Part shown: positions 26,846 to 35,593 of the stretch, one piece after another
Layout: each line of letters starts with the position of its first letter
Numbering within the stretch: the stretch's first letter is position 1
DNA from: Rhizobium grahamii
GTDB taxonomy: Bacteria > Pseudomonadota > Alphaproteobacteria > Rhizobiales > Rhizobiaceae
NCBI RefSeq assembly: GCF_009498215.1
Contig: NZ_CP043499.1
Location: 1-64,000 of the forward strand
DNA: 64,000 bases
Reading direction: 5' to 3'
Notes under the pieces: generated by a model
Told to the model about the DNA's origin: nothing
The model's database searches: none
What the model saw: only the letters and a program-made list of their open reading frames with translations
Made by a program: the position numbers and the translations under genes

Positions 26846-27281
26846 TCATTCCCCTTCGATCTGTAGTCGAAGCGAGGCGAGCGCCCGCTGGGTCTCTTCG
26901 ATCTCCTTGAGGACGACGGCCTGATTGCGATGGTCAAGCCCGCCGCCTGCGATCGAGGCGTCGACGATCTCGAGTACGTCGGCAGCGCCCACGACCACCC
27001 GCGTCGCTCCTCTTTGTATCGATGTGGCCGTTTCTCGAGGTTCGGGACGCTTCGATGAAGTGAGAGCCGTCAAGAAGATAGGAGACGAGGCGTGGATCGG
27101 GAACAGCCCTGACAAGGTCGCGGATTTCGTCGGCCGAGAAGCTTGTTCTGCCGATCAGTCGCGAATGCAGTGTAGAGTAGTTCATCCCGAGAAGTCGCGC
27201 CGCAGCCTTCACCCCCGGACGCCTGTCGACGACAAGCACGGTGTAGGCGATGCTGGCGAACTCCTTGCCTCTATCTCCCAT
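26846..27281 (-). pseudogene. CII-like DNA-binding regulator, frame break in the middle
   Basis: The first frame from ATG 27281 gives an HTH-like region, AYTVLVVDRRPGVKAAARLL then GMNYSTLHSRLIGRTSFSADE, similar to phage-CII-type (CP76) regulators found in rhizobial chromosomes. At about 27045-27055 the frame changes, and the second frame continues RPEPRETATSIQRGATR to LRLQIEGE at 26846. Both halves read as one protein of about 145 residues if two bases (for example one more GC in GCGCG) are restored. Isolated, with no phage genes near. Function unknown. Confidence 0.55.
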
Positions 27282-27578
27282 TCATCCCTCCTGGGCTCGA
27301 CGCCAGCCTCGATTCAGTCGCGGCGCTTGTTCGCAATGCTCAGAGCGCGCCTGGGGCGGCCACCTGTAAGCTCTTGAAGCTATCTGCCCGCAATTCCGGA
27401 GGCGTCCAACATTTCGTCCACCGCAGCGTTCAAAATCTGCAATCAAAGCTTACCGACATCATCTTGTGCCATGCGGCGTGGCCTTGGCTCAAGGGAGGAG
27501 GGGCTGGAAGAACCGCGGGCGGGTCGGCACTGGTAGCCGTCTTGGACGGTGCCGCGCGACCCGCTCGGATGCCGTGCT
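27282..27578. other. Gene-free interval
   Basis: About 300 bases between the start of the CII-like gene and the end of dadA. I see no convincing reading frame, hairpin or repeat here. The stretch presumably holds the promoter of the CII-like gene and the end of the dadA message. Confidence 0.4.
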
Positions 27579-28879
27579 TTAGGCGGTCTTCGACGGCATC
27601 ATCGCTTCTGTGTTTTTGGCCGTCTTGGCAAAGCCATATCGGCTTATGGCGAGTCCACTGGCCTCGATCTCCGTCCGCCGGCCACTGACGAGGTCGGCGA
27701 TCACCCGGGCGGACCCGCTGCTCATTGTCCAACCAAGTGTTCCATGGCCAGTGTTCAGGTAGAGGCCCGCGATCTTCGTCGGGCCGATAACAGGGGTGCC
27801 ATCCGGAGTCATCGGCCGAAGACCGGACCAGAAGGTCGCCTTCGAGACGTCACCACCGGGGAAAAGATCGGTGACGGAGTATTCGAGTGTGCGCCTGCGA
27901 GCCTGGCCGAGGTCGTTGGTATATCCGGAGATCTCCGCCATTCCCCGACCCGGATACGATCGCCAAGGCGCGTAATGGCGATCTTGTAGGTCTCGTCCAT
28001 GACCGTCGATTCAGGAGCGCGAGACGCATCCGTGATTGGAATGGTCAGAGAGTACCCCTTGACCGGATAGACGGGCAGCTTGATGCCGAACGGTTTGACC
28101 AAGAGCGGCGAGTAGCTGCCCATGGCGACGACCACGGCGTCGACAGCAACGTTCCCGGCGTCCGTCAGGACACCGCGAATCCGTCCGGCCTCCACGTCCA
28201 GACCGCGGATATCAGTGCCGTACGAGAAACGCACGCCGAGTTCTTCGGCCTTCTTGGCAAGGGCGTTCGTGAACTTGAAGCAGTCCCCTGTTTCGTCCTT
28301 GGGCGTCAGCAGGCCGCCGACGATCTTGTCGCGAACATGCGCCAGGGCCGGTTCGTAGCGAATGCAGCCGTCGCGATCGAGCACTTCATGCGGAATGCCA
28401 TCCGCTGCAAGCGCTTTCACATCCTTTGCCGATGCGTCGAGCTGAGCCTGCGTGCGGAAGAGCTGCAGCGTGCCCTGCATGCGCTCGTCATATGCAATGC
28501 CCGTCTCGTTCCGCAGGTCTGCCAGCGCATGGCGGCTATAGTCGGCCAGCCGTAGCATGCGGCTCTTGTTCAGCGCGTAGCGTTCGGATGTGCAGTTTGC
28601 CAGCATCCGCGTCATCCACGAAAGCATGGCTGCATCGAACTTCGGGCGAAGGATCAGCGGGGCGTGCTCCATAAAGACCCATTTCAGGGCCTTTTGAGGG
28701 ATGCCGGGGGCAGCCCATGGAGAGCAGTAGCCAAAGGACACTTCGCCGGCATTGGCAAAGCTGGTTTCCAGCGCAGGGCCGGTCTGGCGATCGATGACCA
28801 CAACGTCATGCCCGGCCTTCGCCAACTGGTACGCGGAAGTAACGCCGATAATGCCTGCGCCTAGAACTGCGACTTTCAT
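27579..28879 (-). pseudogene. dadA: DadA, D-amino acid dehydrogenase small subunit (single frame break)
   Basis: A FAD-dependent D-amino acid dehydrogenase that oxidises D-alanine to pyruvate and ammonia at the inner membrane. From ATG 28879: VAVLGAGIIGVTSAYQLAKAG (FAD site), FANAGEVSFGYCSPWAAPG, YPVKGYSLTIPI. The frame is lost after RIRVG near 27937-27942, where four G are present and five would keep the frame, and it resumes MAEISGYTNDLG...GLRPMTPDGTPVIGP...NTGHGTLGWTMS. With one base restored the protein is about 433 residues, normal length. It lies seven bases after alr, the usual dadX-dadA pair, with a divergent Lrp-type activator. A lost G in a G5 run is a classic sequencing error, so the gene may well be intact. 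Confidence 0.88.
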
Positions 28880-28886
28880 GATGCCC

Positions 28887-30065
28887 TCATTGGACGTGGC
28901 TCTTTCGGCCACTAGCAATACTACGATATTGACGATGATAGCGATGACCGAGCGCGGTCAAGATTTCATATGAGATCGTCCCAGCGTCCCGGGCGACATC
29001 CTCGAGTGTTTGGTTGGGACCGAGCAGCTCAACGAGAGAGCCCAGGCCGATCGCGCCTTCGGGCAAAGCGCTGATGTCGATCGTGATGCTGTCCATGGAG
29101 ACACGACCGACGATCGGCAGGCGGATGCCGCCAAAATAGACCGCGCCGCGGTCGCTGAGGGACCGGGGCAAGCCATCCGCATAGCCCGCGGAAATGGTAG
29201 CGAGACGGGTCTGCTTGGATGTGACATGCACGCCGCCGTAGCCCACCTTTGCTCCCGCCGGCACGGTGCGCGTTTGAATCACGGCCACGTCGAGGCGCAC
29301 GACTGCTTCCATCGGGCTTGGCTGTCCGGACGGAGCGCCGTAAAGTGCGATACCGGGGCGAGCAAGGCCGACGTTAAAGGCATCGCCAAGGAATAATCCG
29401 CCCGAATTCGCGAAGGACAGCTTGTAGCCCGGAAATTCCTTGGTGATGGCGCGGAGTTCTTCCAGTTGTTCCCAGTTCTGCGCGTTTTCCCCGTCGTCGG
29501 CGGAAGCGAGGTGGCTCATCAGGAACAGGATTTCGACGTCCGGCTGTTCGGCAATCTCCTGGGCAAGCAGGGGCCGCTCCTCGGGAGAAAGTCCCAGACG
29601 CGACATTCCGGTATCGAACTGCACGACAACAGGCAGCCGGCGTCCGAGCTTGCGCGCCGTTCTTGCCCAGTTACGCCATTGCGGAATCGAATTGATGACC
29701 GGGATGATGTTTTCGTACGCGCAGATGTCTTCACTGCCCGGCTGCAATCCGTTGAGGACGAAGATTTGCGCGTCCCGGGGCAGGGCGGGGCGCAATTTGC
29801 TCGCCTCCGCGAACTGCGCGACGAAAAAGTATCGGCAGCCGCGCTGATAGACGGTCTCCGCGACGCGTTCGGCCCCCAGGCCGTATGCGTCGGCCTTAAC
29901 GACGGCTGCGGCACCCGCAGGCCCAGCCTTATGTGCGAGAGCCTCGTAGTTGCGCCCGAGCGCCTCGAGATCGATGGTGAGATAGCCGGAGGCACCCTCA
30001 GCGCCTCCCACTTCGTCTATACGCAGCTCGCCCAATCTCACGGTTTGCAAGTGTTGATCCTCCAC
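28887..30065 (-). CDS. alr: Alanine racemase (catabolic DadX type)
   Basis: A 392-residue PLP enzyme that interconverts L- and D-alanine. Pyridoxal lysine is K57 in AAVVKADAYGLGAE. The second catalytic base region is AKVGYGGVHV with the conserved tyrosine, followed by TISAGYADGLPRSLS and VGRVSMDSITIDIS. The N-terminal 25 residues before the first beta strand are longer than in most Alr proteins, and a later start cannot be excluded. Pairing with dadA and a divergent Lrp/AsnC gene indicates a catabolic role, making D-alanine for DadA, rather than only cell wall supply. Confidence 0.92.
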   Translation of the reverse strand: MEDQHLQTVRLGELRIDEVGGAEGASGYLTIDLEALGRNYEALAHKAGPAGAAAVVKADAYGLGAERVAETVYQRGCRYFFVAQFAEASKLRPALPRDAQIFVLNGLQPGSEDICAYENIIPVINSIPQWRNWARTARKLGRRLPVVVQFDTGMSRLGLSPEERPLLAQEIAEQPDVEILFLMSHLASADDGENAQNWEQLEELRAITKEFPGYKLSFANSGGLFLGDAFNVGLARPGIALYGAPSGQPSPMEAVVRLDVAVIQTRTVPAGAKVGYGGVHVTSKQTRLATISAGYADGLPRSLSDRGAVYFGGIRLPIVGRVSMDSITIDISALPEGAIGLGSLVELLGPNQTLEDVARDAGTISYEILTALGHRYHRQYRSIASGRKSHVQ

Positions 30066-30090
30066 GCTCGGAACATGGTGGAATCATATT

Positions 30091-30136
30091 GAAACGATCG
30101 TCGAATTTCTCATCAAAGAGTATTCGATCGTTCGAA
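30091..30136. promoter_or_regulatory. Repeated CGATCGT-CGAA sites between alr and the Lrp-type gene
   Basis: CGATCGTCGAA at 30095-30105 and CGATCGTTCGAA at 30125-30136 are spaced 30 bases apart, close to three helical turns, in the 119-base gap between the divergent alr and lrp-type genes. Phased sites suit the multimeric Lrp/AsnC regulator encoded at 30185. The surrounding stretch is AT-rich and probably carries both promoters. Confidence 0.5.
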
Positions 30137-30184
30137 AAACATATAAGAAGAAGAGGAATCGATTAAGTTTTAGAGGAATTCACG

Positions 30185-30646
30185 ATGCCGTCCCTGGATG
30201 CTATCGACCGCAATATCATCCGGCTTCTCCGCCTTAACGCTCGCACGCCGAATGCGAAGCTTGCCGAGGAAGTCGGGTTGTCGCCTTCGGCTTGCATGCG
30301 CAGGATACGGATCATGGAGGAATCTGGCGTGATCCGCGGCTACACGGCGCTGGTGGATACCTCCAACGTCGAGTCGTCGATTGCGGTTATCATCAACATC
30401 ACACTGGAGCGCCAGACGGAGGAAGACCTCGATCGCTTCGAGGCCGCCGCCAAGAGATACCCCGAGATCCGCGAGTGTTTTTTGATGACGGGAGGCTACG
30501 ACTACCTCCTGCGTGTCGAGGTCGCGAACGCGGGCGACTTCGAACGGATCCACAAGGAAATCCTATCGACGCTGCCGGGCGTGCTGCGGATACACTCGAG
30601 CTTCTCGATCCGGAACGTCCTGGCGACGAAGCCAAAACGCAACTAG
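30185..30646 (+). CDS. Lrp/AsnC-family regulator (likely dadXA activator)
   Basis: A 153-residue regulator. The HTH is at residues about 3-50 (LDAIDRNIIRLLRLNARTPN, LAEEVGLSPSACMRRIRIM). The C-terminal RAM domain follows with ECFLMTGGYDYLLRVEVAN, the usual glycine-rich ligand loop. It is transcribed away from alr-dadA. In rhizobia and pseudomonads this arrangement is that of the alanine-responsive activator of dadAX (DadR). Confidence 0.88.
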   Translation: MPSLDAIDRNIIRLLRLNARTPNAKLAEEVGLSPSACMRRIRIMEESGVIRGYTALVDTSNVESSIAVIINITLERQTEEDLDRFEAAAKRYPEIRECFLMTGGYDYLLRVEVANAGDFERIHKEILSTLPGVLRIHSSFSIRNVLATKPKRN

Positions 30647-30827
30647 TAGGTCCTTTAGCCAGACACGCCCTACCGGGTGGCCTTCAGTGGACCAAGAGCA
30701 AACCTCGCGGTGCAGAGCGAGCATTTTCCGATTGAATTAGCAAGGATCGCTCGCTAGGGAAAGGTGACTATTCGAATCCACTTTTAATCCCGCCCCTGAT
30801 GCATCGCCCTTCCACGTTCGTTTTTCA

Positions 30828-31349
30828 ATGACTGCCGATATCGCGCGTCTCGACGAAGCATTCTTCGCCGTGCGGCTGGCATTGCACCAACGCGTCCTGC
30901 GCATCGTTCGCGACGGGGCGGTGGCCGATGAACTGACACAAGAGACCTACCTCAGAGCTCGCCGGGCAATAGCGTCGACCGTGCCAAACAATATGGAAGC
31001 GTTTCTCTGGCAAACGGCGCGTAACCTCGCGCTCGACCATATCAGGTGGTCAAAGGTACGTGCTGGCGTCCAGCCTATCGACGCGCTGGACGATAGGACC
31101 GCAGCGATCGCCGATCCACAGCCCTCCATCGAGGAAAAGCTCGTCCACCGAGACGACCTTCGCGCGTTGAGCGAGGCACTTCGAAAGCTGCCGGCAAGAG
31201 CCCAGCGTGTGTGGATCTTAAGCCGGGTCGAAGGCTGGCCATATCCTCGTATTGCCCAACACCTGGGCGTTTCGCCCAACACTGTGTTCAACGACATCAA
31301 GATGGTGATTGCCGTGCTCTACGACCTCCGAAGGAAGGATTCCCTATGA
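30828..31349 (+). CDS. FecI-type ECF RNA polymerase sigma factor
   Basis: A 173-residue ECF sigma factor. Region 2 is at about residues 20-85 (VADELTQETYLRARRAIAS, NMEAFLWQTARNLALDHIR). Region 4 is at about 115-168 (LPARAQRVWILSRVEGWPY, IAQHLGVSPNTVFNDIKMV). It is followed by a FecR-type anti-sigma gene and a TonB-dependent receptor with a signalling domain, the standard cell-surface signalling arrangement. It probably recognises the repeated motif found upstream of fecR and of the receptor gene. Confidence 0.9.
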   Translation: MTADIARLDEAFFAVRLALHQRVLRIVRDGAVADELTQETYLRARRAIASTVPNNMEAFLWQTARNLALDHIRWSKVRAGVQPIDALDDRTAAIADPQPSIEEKLVHRDDLRALSEALRKLPARAQRVWILSRVEGWPYPRIAQHLGVSPNTVFNDIKMVIAVLYDLRRKDSL

Positions 31350-31400
31350 CGGCATCGTGCCCTATGAGGATGACCGTGATCTGTTCGTTGCGCTGTCCGC

Positions 31401-31440
31401 AAACTTTATTTGTGAGAAACGCCGGCGTCGAACGTCTACA
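31401..31440 (+). promoter_or_regulatory. Predicted FecI-type promoter upstream of fecR
   Basis: AACTTTATTTGTGAGA (31402-31417) and GTCGAACGTC (31427-31436) recur with the same 9-base gap upstream of the receptor gene. Read as an ECF promoter this is a -35 region containing TGTGAG, a 16-base spacer and a -10 region with CGTC. The CGTC end is 45 bases before the fecR ATG. Confidence 0.65.
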
Positions 31441-31481
31441 TCGATGCGGCAGCCTTGCAACTCGAAGCGCGGACAAACTCG

Positions 31482-32483
31482 ATGCGTGAAAGCTCGCGTG
31501 ACGAGGACGAAATCTATCAATACGCGGACCCCATCGTCGATGAGGCCTTGAATTGGCTCGTCCGTATGGAAGCTGGCGGCACGGTCGAAGCGAGCGAGCG
31601 TGCTGAGTTCGAAGTCTGGTTGAATGCGGATGCGGCACACCGAACCGCATGGAACGAGGTACGCGATGTGTGGAGTTCGCCAGAGGTGGTCACTGCCTCG
31701 CGGCAACTCGATGCTGCCACGCCCGTAACCTCCGTCATGTCGATCCGCCGTGCCCGCCCAGGCAGATTGAAGACTTGGGCGTTGCCCCTTGCGGCCTCGC
31801 TTGCTCTCATAGTCGGGGCCTCGCATTTCGCTATGCAGCTCTTTCCGCGCATCTCCTCCGACTATTCGACGGCTGCCGGCGAACGTCGCGAAGTGACACT
31901 GCCCGATGGTTCGCTGATGGTCCTGAACACGGGCACGGCGGTCGATCTCGACTTCTCCTCTGGCCGCCGTGGCGTTCGGATCATCCAGGGCGAAGCGTGG
32001 TTCGACGTCGTGCATGACGCCGCGCATCCCTTTCACGTCGTCGGAGACTACGGTGAAGTTCAAGTGAAAGGTACGGCGTTTTCCGTCGAGGTCGAGGGGG
32101 ATTCCGATACGGCGGCGCTGCAACGCGGTTCGGTCGATGTCGTTCACAGATCGGTAGAGGGACAGACCGCCCGCCTCGTTCCCGGAGAAATGGTCATCGC
32201 GTCAAAGCAATCGCTGTCGCCGGTGAGCGAATTCGATGTGGATGATCGGTTCGCCTGGCTTCAGGGTCGCATCGTCATCGAATCCCAGCCGTTCGATGCT
32301 GCGATAGCCAAGCTTGAGCGCTACTTCGGCGGCAGGGTGCTTGTTCTCAACAATCGCCTTCGAAATATCGTGGTGAGCGGCGACTACAGGACGGATCGCG
32401 CGGAGACGGCGATCGACGGTCTTACCGCTGCGGCCGGTGGAACCGTGACACGACTTCCTGGCGGCATACTGGTGATCCATTGA
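31482..32483 (+). CDS. FecR-type anti-sigma factor / transmembrane signal relay
   Basis: A 333-residue protein. The cytoplasmic N-terminal DUF4880 domain contains ALNWLVRMEAGGTVEASERA and FEVWLNADAAHRTAWNEV. One membrane span is near residues 97-113 (WALPLAASLALIVGASHF). The periplasmic FecR domain includes REVTLPDGSLMVLNTGTAVD and GEAWFDVVHDAAHPFHV. It binds the sigma factor and relays contact with the receptor's N-terminal domain. I use ATG 31482 rather than the in-frame TTG at 31455, since the conserved part starts just after it and the promoter motif lies just upstream. Confidence 0.88.
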   Translation: MRESSRDEDEIYQYADPIVDEALNWLVRMEAGGTVEASERAEFEVWLNADAAHRTAWNEVRDVWSSPEVVTASRQLDAATPVTSVMSIRRARPGRLKTWALPLAASLALIVGASHFAMQLFPRISSDYSTAAGERREVTLPDGSLMVLNTGTAVDLDFSSGRRGVRIIQGEAWFDVVHDAAHPFHVVGDYGEVQVKGTAFSVEVEGDSDTAALQRGSVDVVHRSVEGQTARLVPGEMVIASKQSLSPVSEFDVDDRFAWLQGRIVIESQPFDAAIAKLERYFGGRVLVLNNRLRNIVVSGDYRTDRAETAIDGLTAAAGGTVTRLPGGILVIH

Positions 32484-32570
32484 GAGCCAACCACGACGTA
32501 ATTTTGTGAGTGGAAGTCGGCCGCTCGCCGCCCCGCATTCCGCCGCCGCGAAAATTATGACAATTATTAT

Positions 32571-32610
32571 CAACTTTATTTGTGAGATCCAGGCGGGTCG
32601 AACGTCAAGC
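32571..32610 (+). promoter_or_regulatory. Predicted FecI-type promoter upstream of the receptor gene
   Basis: Second copy of the two-block motif: AACTTTATTTGTGAGA at 32572-32587 and GTCGAACGTC at 32597-32606, with both blocks identical to the copy at 31401 and the same spacing. It is 110 bases before the receptor start. The stretch just upstream (AATTATGACAATTATTATC) is AT-rich. Confidence 0.65.
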
Positions 32611-32716
32611 ACTACGGGAAGGCCATCAGGAAACTGTCGGCCGGGCGGGCAGGGAGGGCTCGTCGACGTGTTCAGGTAGTGCGATCGCCGCAAGGCGAGG
32701 CGTTCAGGAGTTGAAA

Positions 32717-35593
32717 ATGGCAGTGCAGGCAGGACCTCAACGCGCAATCAGACGCGGATGGAGGTTGGCAATTCTTTTGGCTTCGTCGACCCTGATTGCG
32801 TTCCATCCCATCTCGTCGATGGCGCAGGCGCCGATATCCTCAGTGACGGCGCAGGATATCGAGTTCTCCATTCCGGCACAGTCTCTTGCAAGCGCCATCA
32901 AGCTCTTCATCCGCATCACAGGATGGCAGGTCGGTTATCCTTCTGCTCTGGTCGACGGTCTTCAGTCGCGCCCGGTGTCCGGTCGTCTGTCTCCCCAGGC
33001 GGCCTTGGCAACGATGCTTGCCGGCACGGGGGTGAGCGTGCAGGTGACCGGACCTGAGACCGCGACGCTGGTCGGGGGCGGGTCCGAGAGCGGTTCCGCC
33101 GAGGAGGACGGTTTCGTCCTCAATCCCATTATTGTCAAAGGCGTCACCAAAGGGGTTCGTCTCGGATCGGACAGTGTCGCGGATACCGGCACGACCACGA
33201 TCAGCGGCGGCCAGATCGAAGCTCGTTCGATCGGCAACGACGCCAACGACATCCTTCGCGACATGCCGAACGTCCAATATCAGAACGACATCGATGACGA
33301 TGCGGGAATTACCGACCAGAGCGTGATAGATTTAAAACCGCGCGAGGTCCGTATCTCCGGAGCGCGCGTATATGAGAACAACTTCATCCTTGATGGAATG
33401 CCCATCAATACGCTTACCGGTACTGCGGAGAGCGCCAACAAGGAACTTGAGGACAGCTACACTCCCCCCGATCAGGATCAGATCTTCGGCCTTCATTCGC
33501 AGTCCGTCTACGTGCCCACGGATTTCGTCGAGAGCGCGACCCTCATCGACAGCAATGCTTCGGCGAGCTACGGCAATTTCCAGGGCGGCGTCGTTTCCTA
33601 CAAACTGCGCGAGGCGGCCAACGATCGCTGGCACGGCAGCGTCTCCACCGACTTCACCACGAGCGACTGGGCGGGCTACCATATCGGAACGGAGGACGGG
33701 CTCAATCCGAACAACGTCCAGCGCCAGGACTATCTGAAGCGGCGCACAGCCTACGAAATCACGGGTCCGATCACCGACAATATCGCAGTTCTCGGGCAGT
33801 ACAGCACTCAAAGCGCGTCGACCACGAAGGACAAATATTATCGGTACACCGAGACAGATAGCGTTCGAGAAGATTCCAAGAACAAGTTCTACCGCGCGCA
33901 GGTGAAGGCCGAGACCGACATCGGCGACTTCACCCTGGAAGGCGCCTATACCGATTACGATCAGGTTTGGGAGAATGCCGGCTGGCGCAACATGCAGGTC
34001 AATCAGGCCGCACGCGGCCTGACCTCGAAGCTTGAGCATAACTATGATTTCGCCGACGGCAGCCTGGGCGGTGTCGAGTTCTCGAATATCAAACTGAACT
34101 CGAAACTCACTTATGGGAGTTCCAGAAGCCTCAACGACGTCAACGGCAATATCGGCCGCGCCTACAAGCAGTCGGTGGTGAAGAGCAAGGTCGTGACATG
34201 GGAGGCGACTGAGCTATCCGATTGGTGCCGGACCGATCCGTCCGTCACGATTAACACCATCTGCTACGAGGGTGCGACCGGCGACAAGGACCAGGGGCAG
34301 AACCAGGTGAGCTGGTCGCAGGAACTGACCGCCGATGTCTGGCAAGGCAGCCTGAAGCTCGGAGCCTCCTACACTTACACCGACGCGTATCGTCGTCGCT
34401 CCGAGGACGCGATCTACTACGGCGTCTATACGACCTTGGGCGATGTAACCGGCATATCCGCATTCAACTGCAACACGCAGGATGAATGCAGCAACGAGAT
34501 GTTCGCGAGCAACAAGGCCGTCTACAAGGCCTATAACATTCATGCCTATCTGAACGAGTTCTCCACGTATGGGGAGCTTGAGCAGACCTGGGACTGGTTC
34601 AATATCCGCGCCGGCACCCGTCTATCCTACGACGACTACATGAAGAACCTCGATATTTCTCCACGCGTCGTCGCGACCATCACTCCATGGGACGACTTCT
34701 CGATCTCCGTCGGCGCCAACCGCTACTACAACGCACAGAGCCTGGCTTACGCGATCCGCGACCAGAGGCCGCGGTCCCAATCCTATACTCGAACCCAGAC
34801 CAGCGGCACCGTGAATGACTGGAAGATGGCCGTGGTGACGGGCAATCTCGGAGACAGCGCGTCGGGTCTCAATACGCCCTATACCGACGAACTCGCTTTC
34901 AGCATATCCGGCGTAGAGTCCCTGTTTGACGGCGAATGGAGGATCCGCTTCCTCGATCGCCGGTCGAAAGACCAATATGCCTCCACGAAGACCGGCAATA
35001 ACTATACGCTGAGCAACGATGGCACCGGAGCCTATCAGTCGGTATCGGCCGAGTACTCGAAGGACCTGGAAGCGCCTGATGTCGCCGGTCTCGAAAACCT
35101 TCGCTTCAATGCTTCGGCGACCTGGTCTCGCAGCGAGGTTTCCAACGACAGCTACTTCGAGGATTCCCTTGAGGACGACTACATCTGGTACAAGGGCAAG
35201 TCCTACACCCGTGCCGGCTTCAGCGTCGTGACCGGAAACATGGACATTCCGATCCGCCTGCAAGCCGGTCTTTCCAGCTCTTGGCTGGAGGACGCGCTCA
35301 CCGTCGATGTCGCTGCAAACTACAATCTCGGCTACACCGGTGCCAAATACACCGACGAGAACGTCACCGTCGACGGCAAGAGCCACGAGATCTACGAGGA
35401 CTTCGATTTCGACGCCTTCGTCACGTTCAATCTTTCCGCCAGCTACCAGGTGTACAAGTCTGATATGGCCGGCCTCAGCCTCAATGTTCGTGTCGACAAC
35501 CTGTTCGACAATCTCGGCAACGCCACGGCATCGACGACCAATCCCTGGCTTATCGGTCGCACCGTGTGGGTCGGCGCAAAGGCAACCTTCTGA
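32717..35593 (+). CDS. TonB-dependent outer-membrane receptor with signalling (STN) domain
   Basis: A 958-residue receptor. The signal peptide runs to about residue 38 (LAILLASSTLIAFHPISSMAQA). The secretin/TonB short N-terminal domain follows at about 45-115 (FSIPAQSLASAIKLFIRITG) and talks to FecR. The plug domain is at about 150-300 (NDANDILRDMPNVQYQND, ILDGMPINTLTG, NASASYGNFQGGVVSYKL). A beta-barrel fills the rest and ends in the typical C-terminal phenylalanine (TVWVGAKATF). ATG 32717 follows CAGGAG, and longer in-frame starts back to 32582 lack a signal sequence. The stop overlaps the start of the protease gene (TGATG). The substrate is unknown. The plug and barrel are not an obvious ferrichrome or haem receptor. 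Confidence 0.88.
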   Translation: MAVQAGPQRAIRRGWRLAILLASSTLIAFHPISSMAQAPISSVTAQDIEFSIPAQSLASAIKLFIRITGWQVGYPSALVDGLQSRPVSGRLSPQAALATMLAGTGVSVQVTGPETATLVGGGSESGSAEEDGFVLNPIIVKGVTKGVRLGSDSVADTGTTTISGGQIEARSIGNDANDILRDMPNVQYQNDIDDDAGITDQSVIDLKPREVRISGARVYENNFILDGMPINTLTGTAESANKELEDSYTPPDQDQIFGLHSQSVYVPTDFVESATLIDSNASASYGNFQGGVVSYKLREAANDRWHGSVSTDFTTSDWAGYHIGTEDGLNPNNVQRQDYLKRRTAYEITGPITDNIAVLGQYSTQSASTTKDKYYRYTETDSVREDSKNKFYRAQVKAETDIGDFTLEGAYTDYDQVWENAGWRNMQVNQAARGLTSKLEHNYDFADGSLGGVEFSNIKLNSKLTYGSSRSLNDVNGNIGRAYKQSVVKSKVVTWEATELSDWCRTDPSVTINTICYEGATGDKDQGQNQVSWSQELTADVWQGSLKLGASYTYTDAYRRRSEDAIYYGVYTTLGDVTGISAFNCNTQDECSNEMFASNKAVYKAYNIHAYLNEFSTYGELEQTWDWFNIRAGTRLSYDDYMKNLDISPRVVATITPWDDFSISVGANRYYNAQSLAYAIRDQRPRSQSYTRTQTSGTVNDWKMAVVTGNLGDSASGLNTPYTDELAFSISGVESLFDGEWRIRFLDRRSKDQYASTKTGNNYTLSNDGTGAYQSVSAEYSKDLEAPDVAGLENLRFNASATWSRSEVSNDSYFEDSLEDDYIWYKGKSYTRAGFSVVTGNMDIPIRLQAGLSSSWLEDALTVDVAANYNLGYTGAKYTDENVTVDGKSHEIYEDFDFDAFVTFNLSASYQVYKSDMAGLSLNVRVDNLFDNLGNATASTTNPWLIGRTVWVGAKATF

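Noticed and set aside
30716..30755. AGCGAGC...GCTCGCT inverted repeat upstream of the sigma gene
   Set aside because: Only 7 bp with a 26-base loop and no T tract; too weak to call a terminator or an iron-regulator site.
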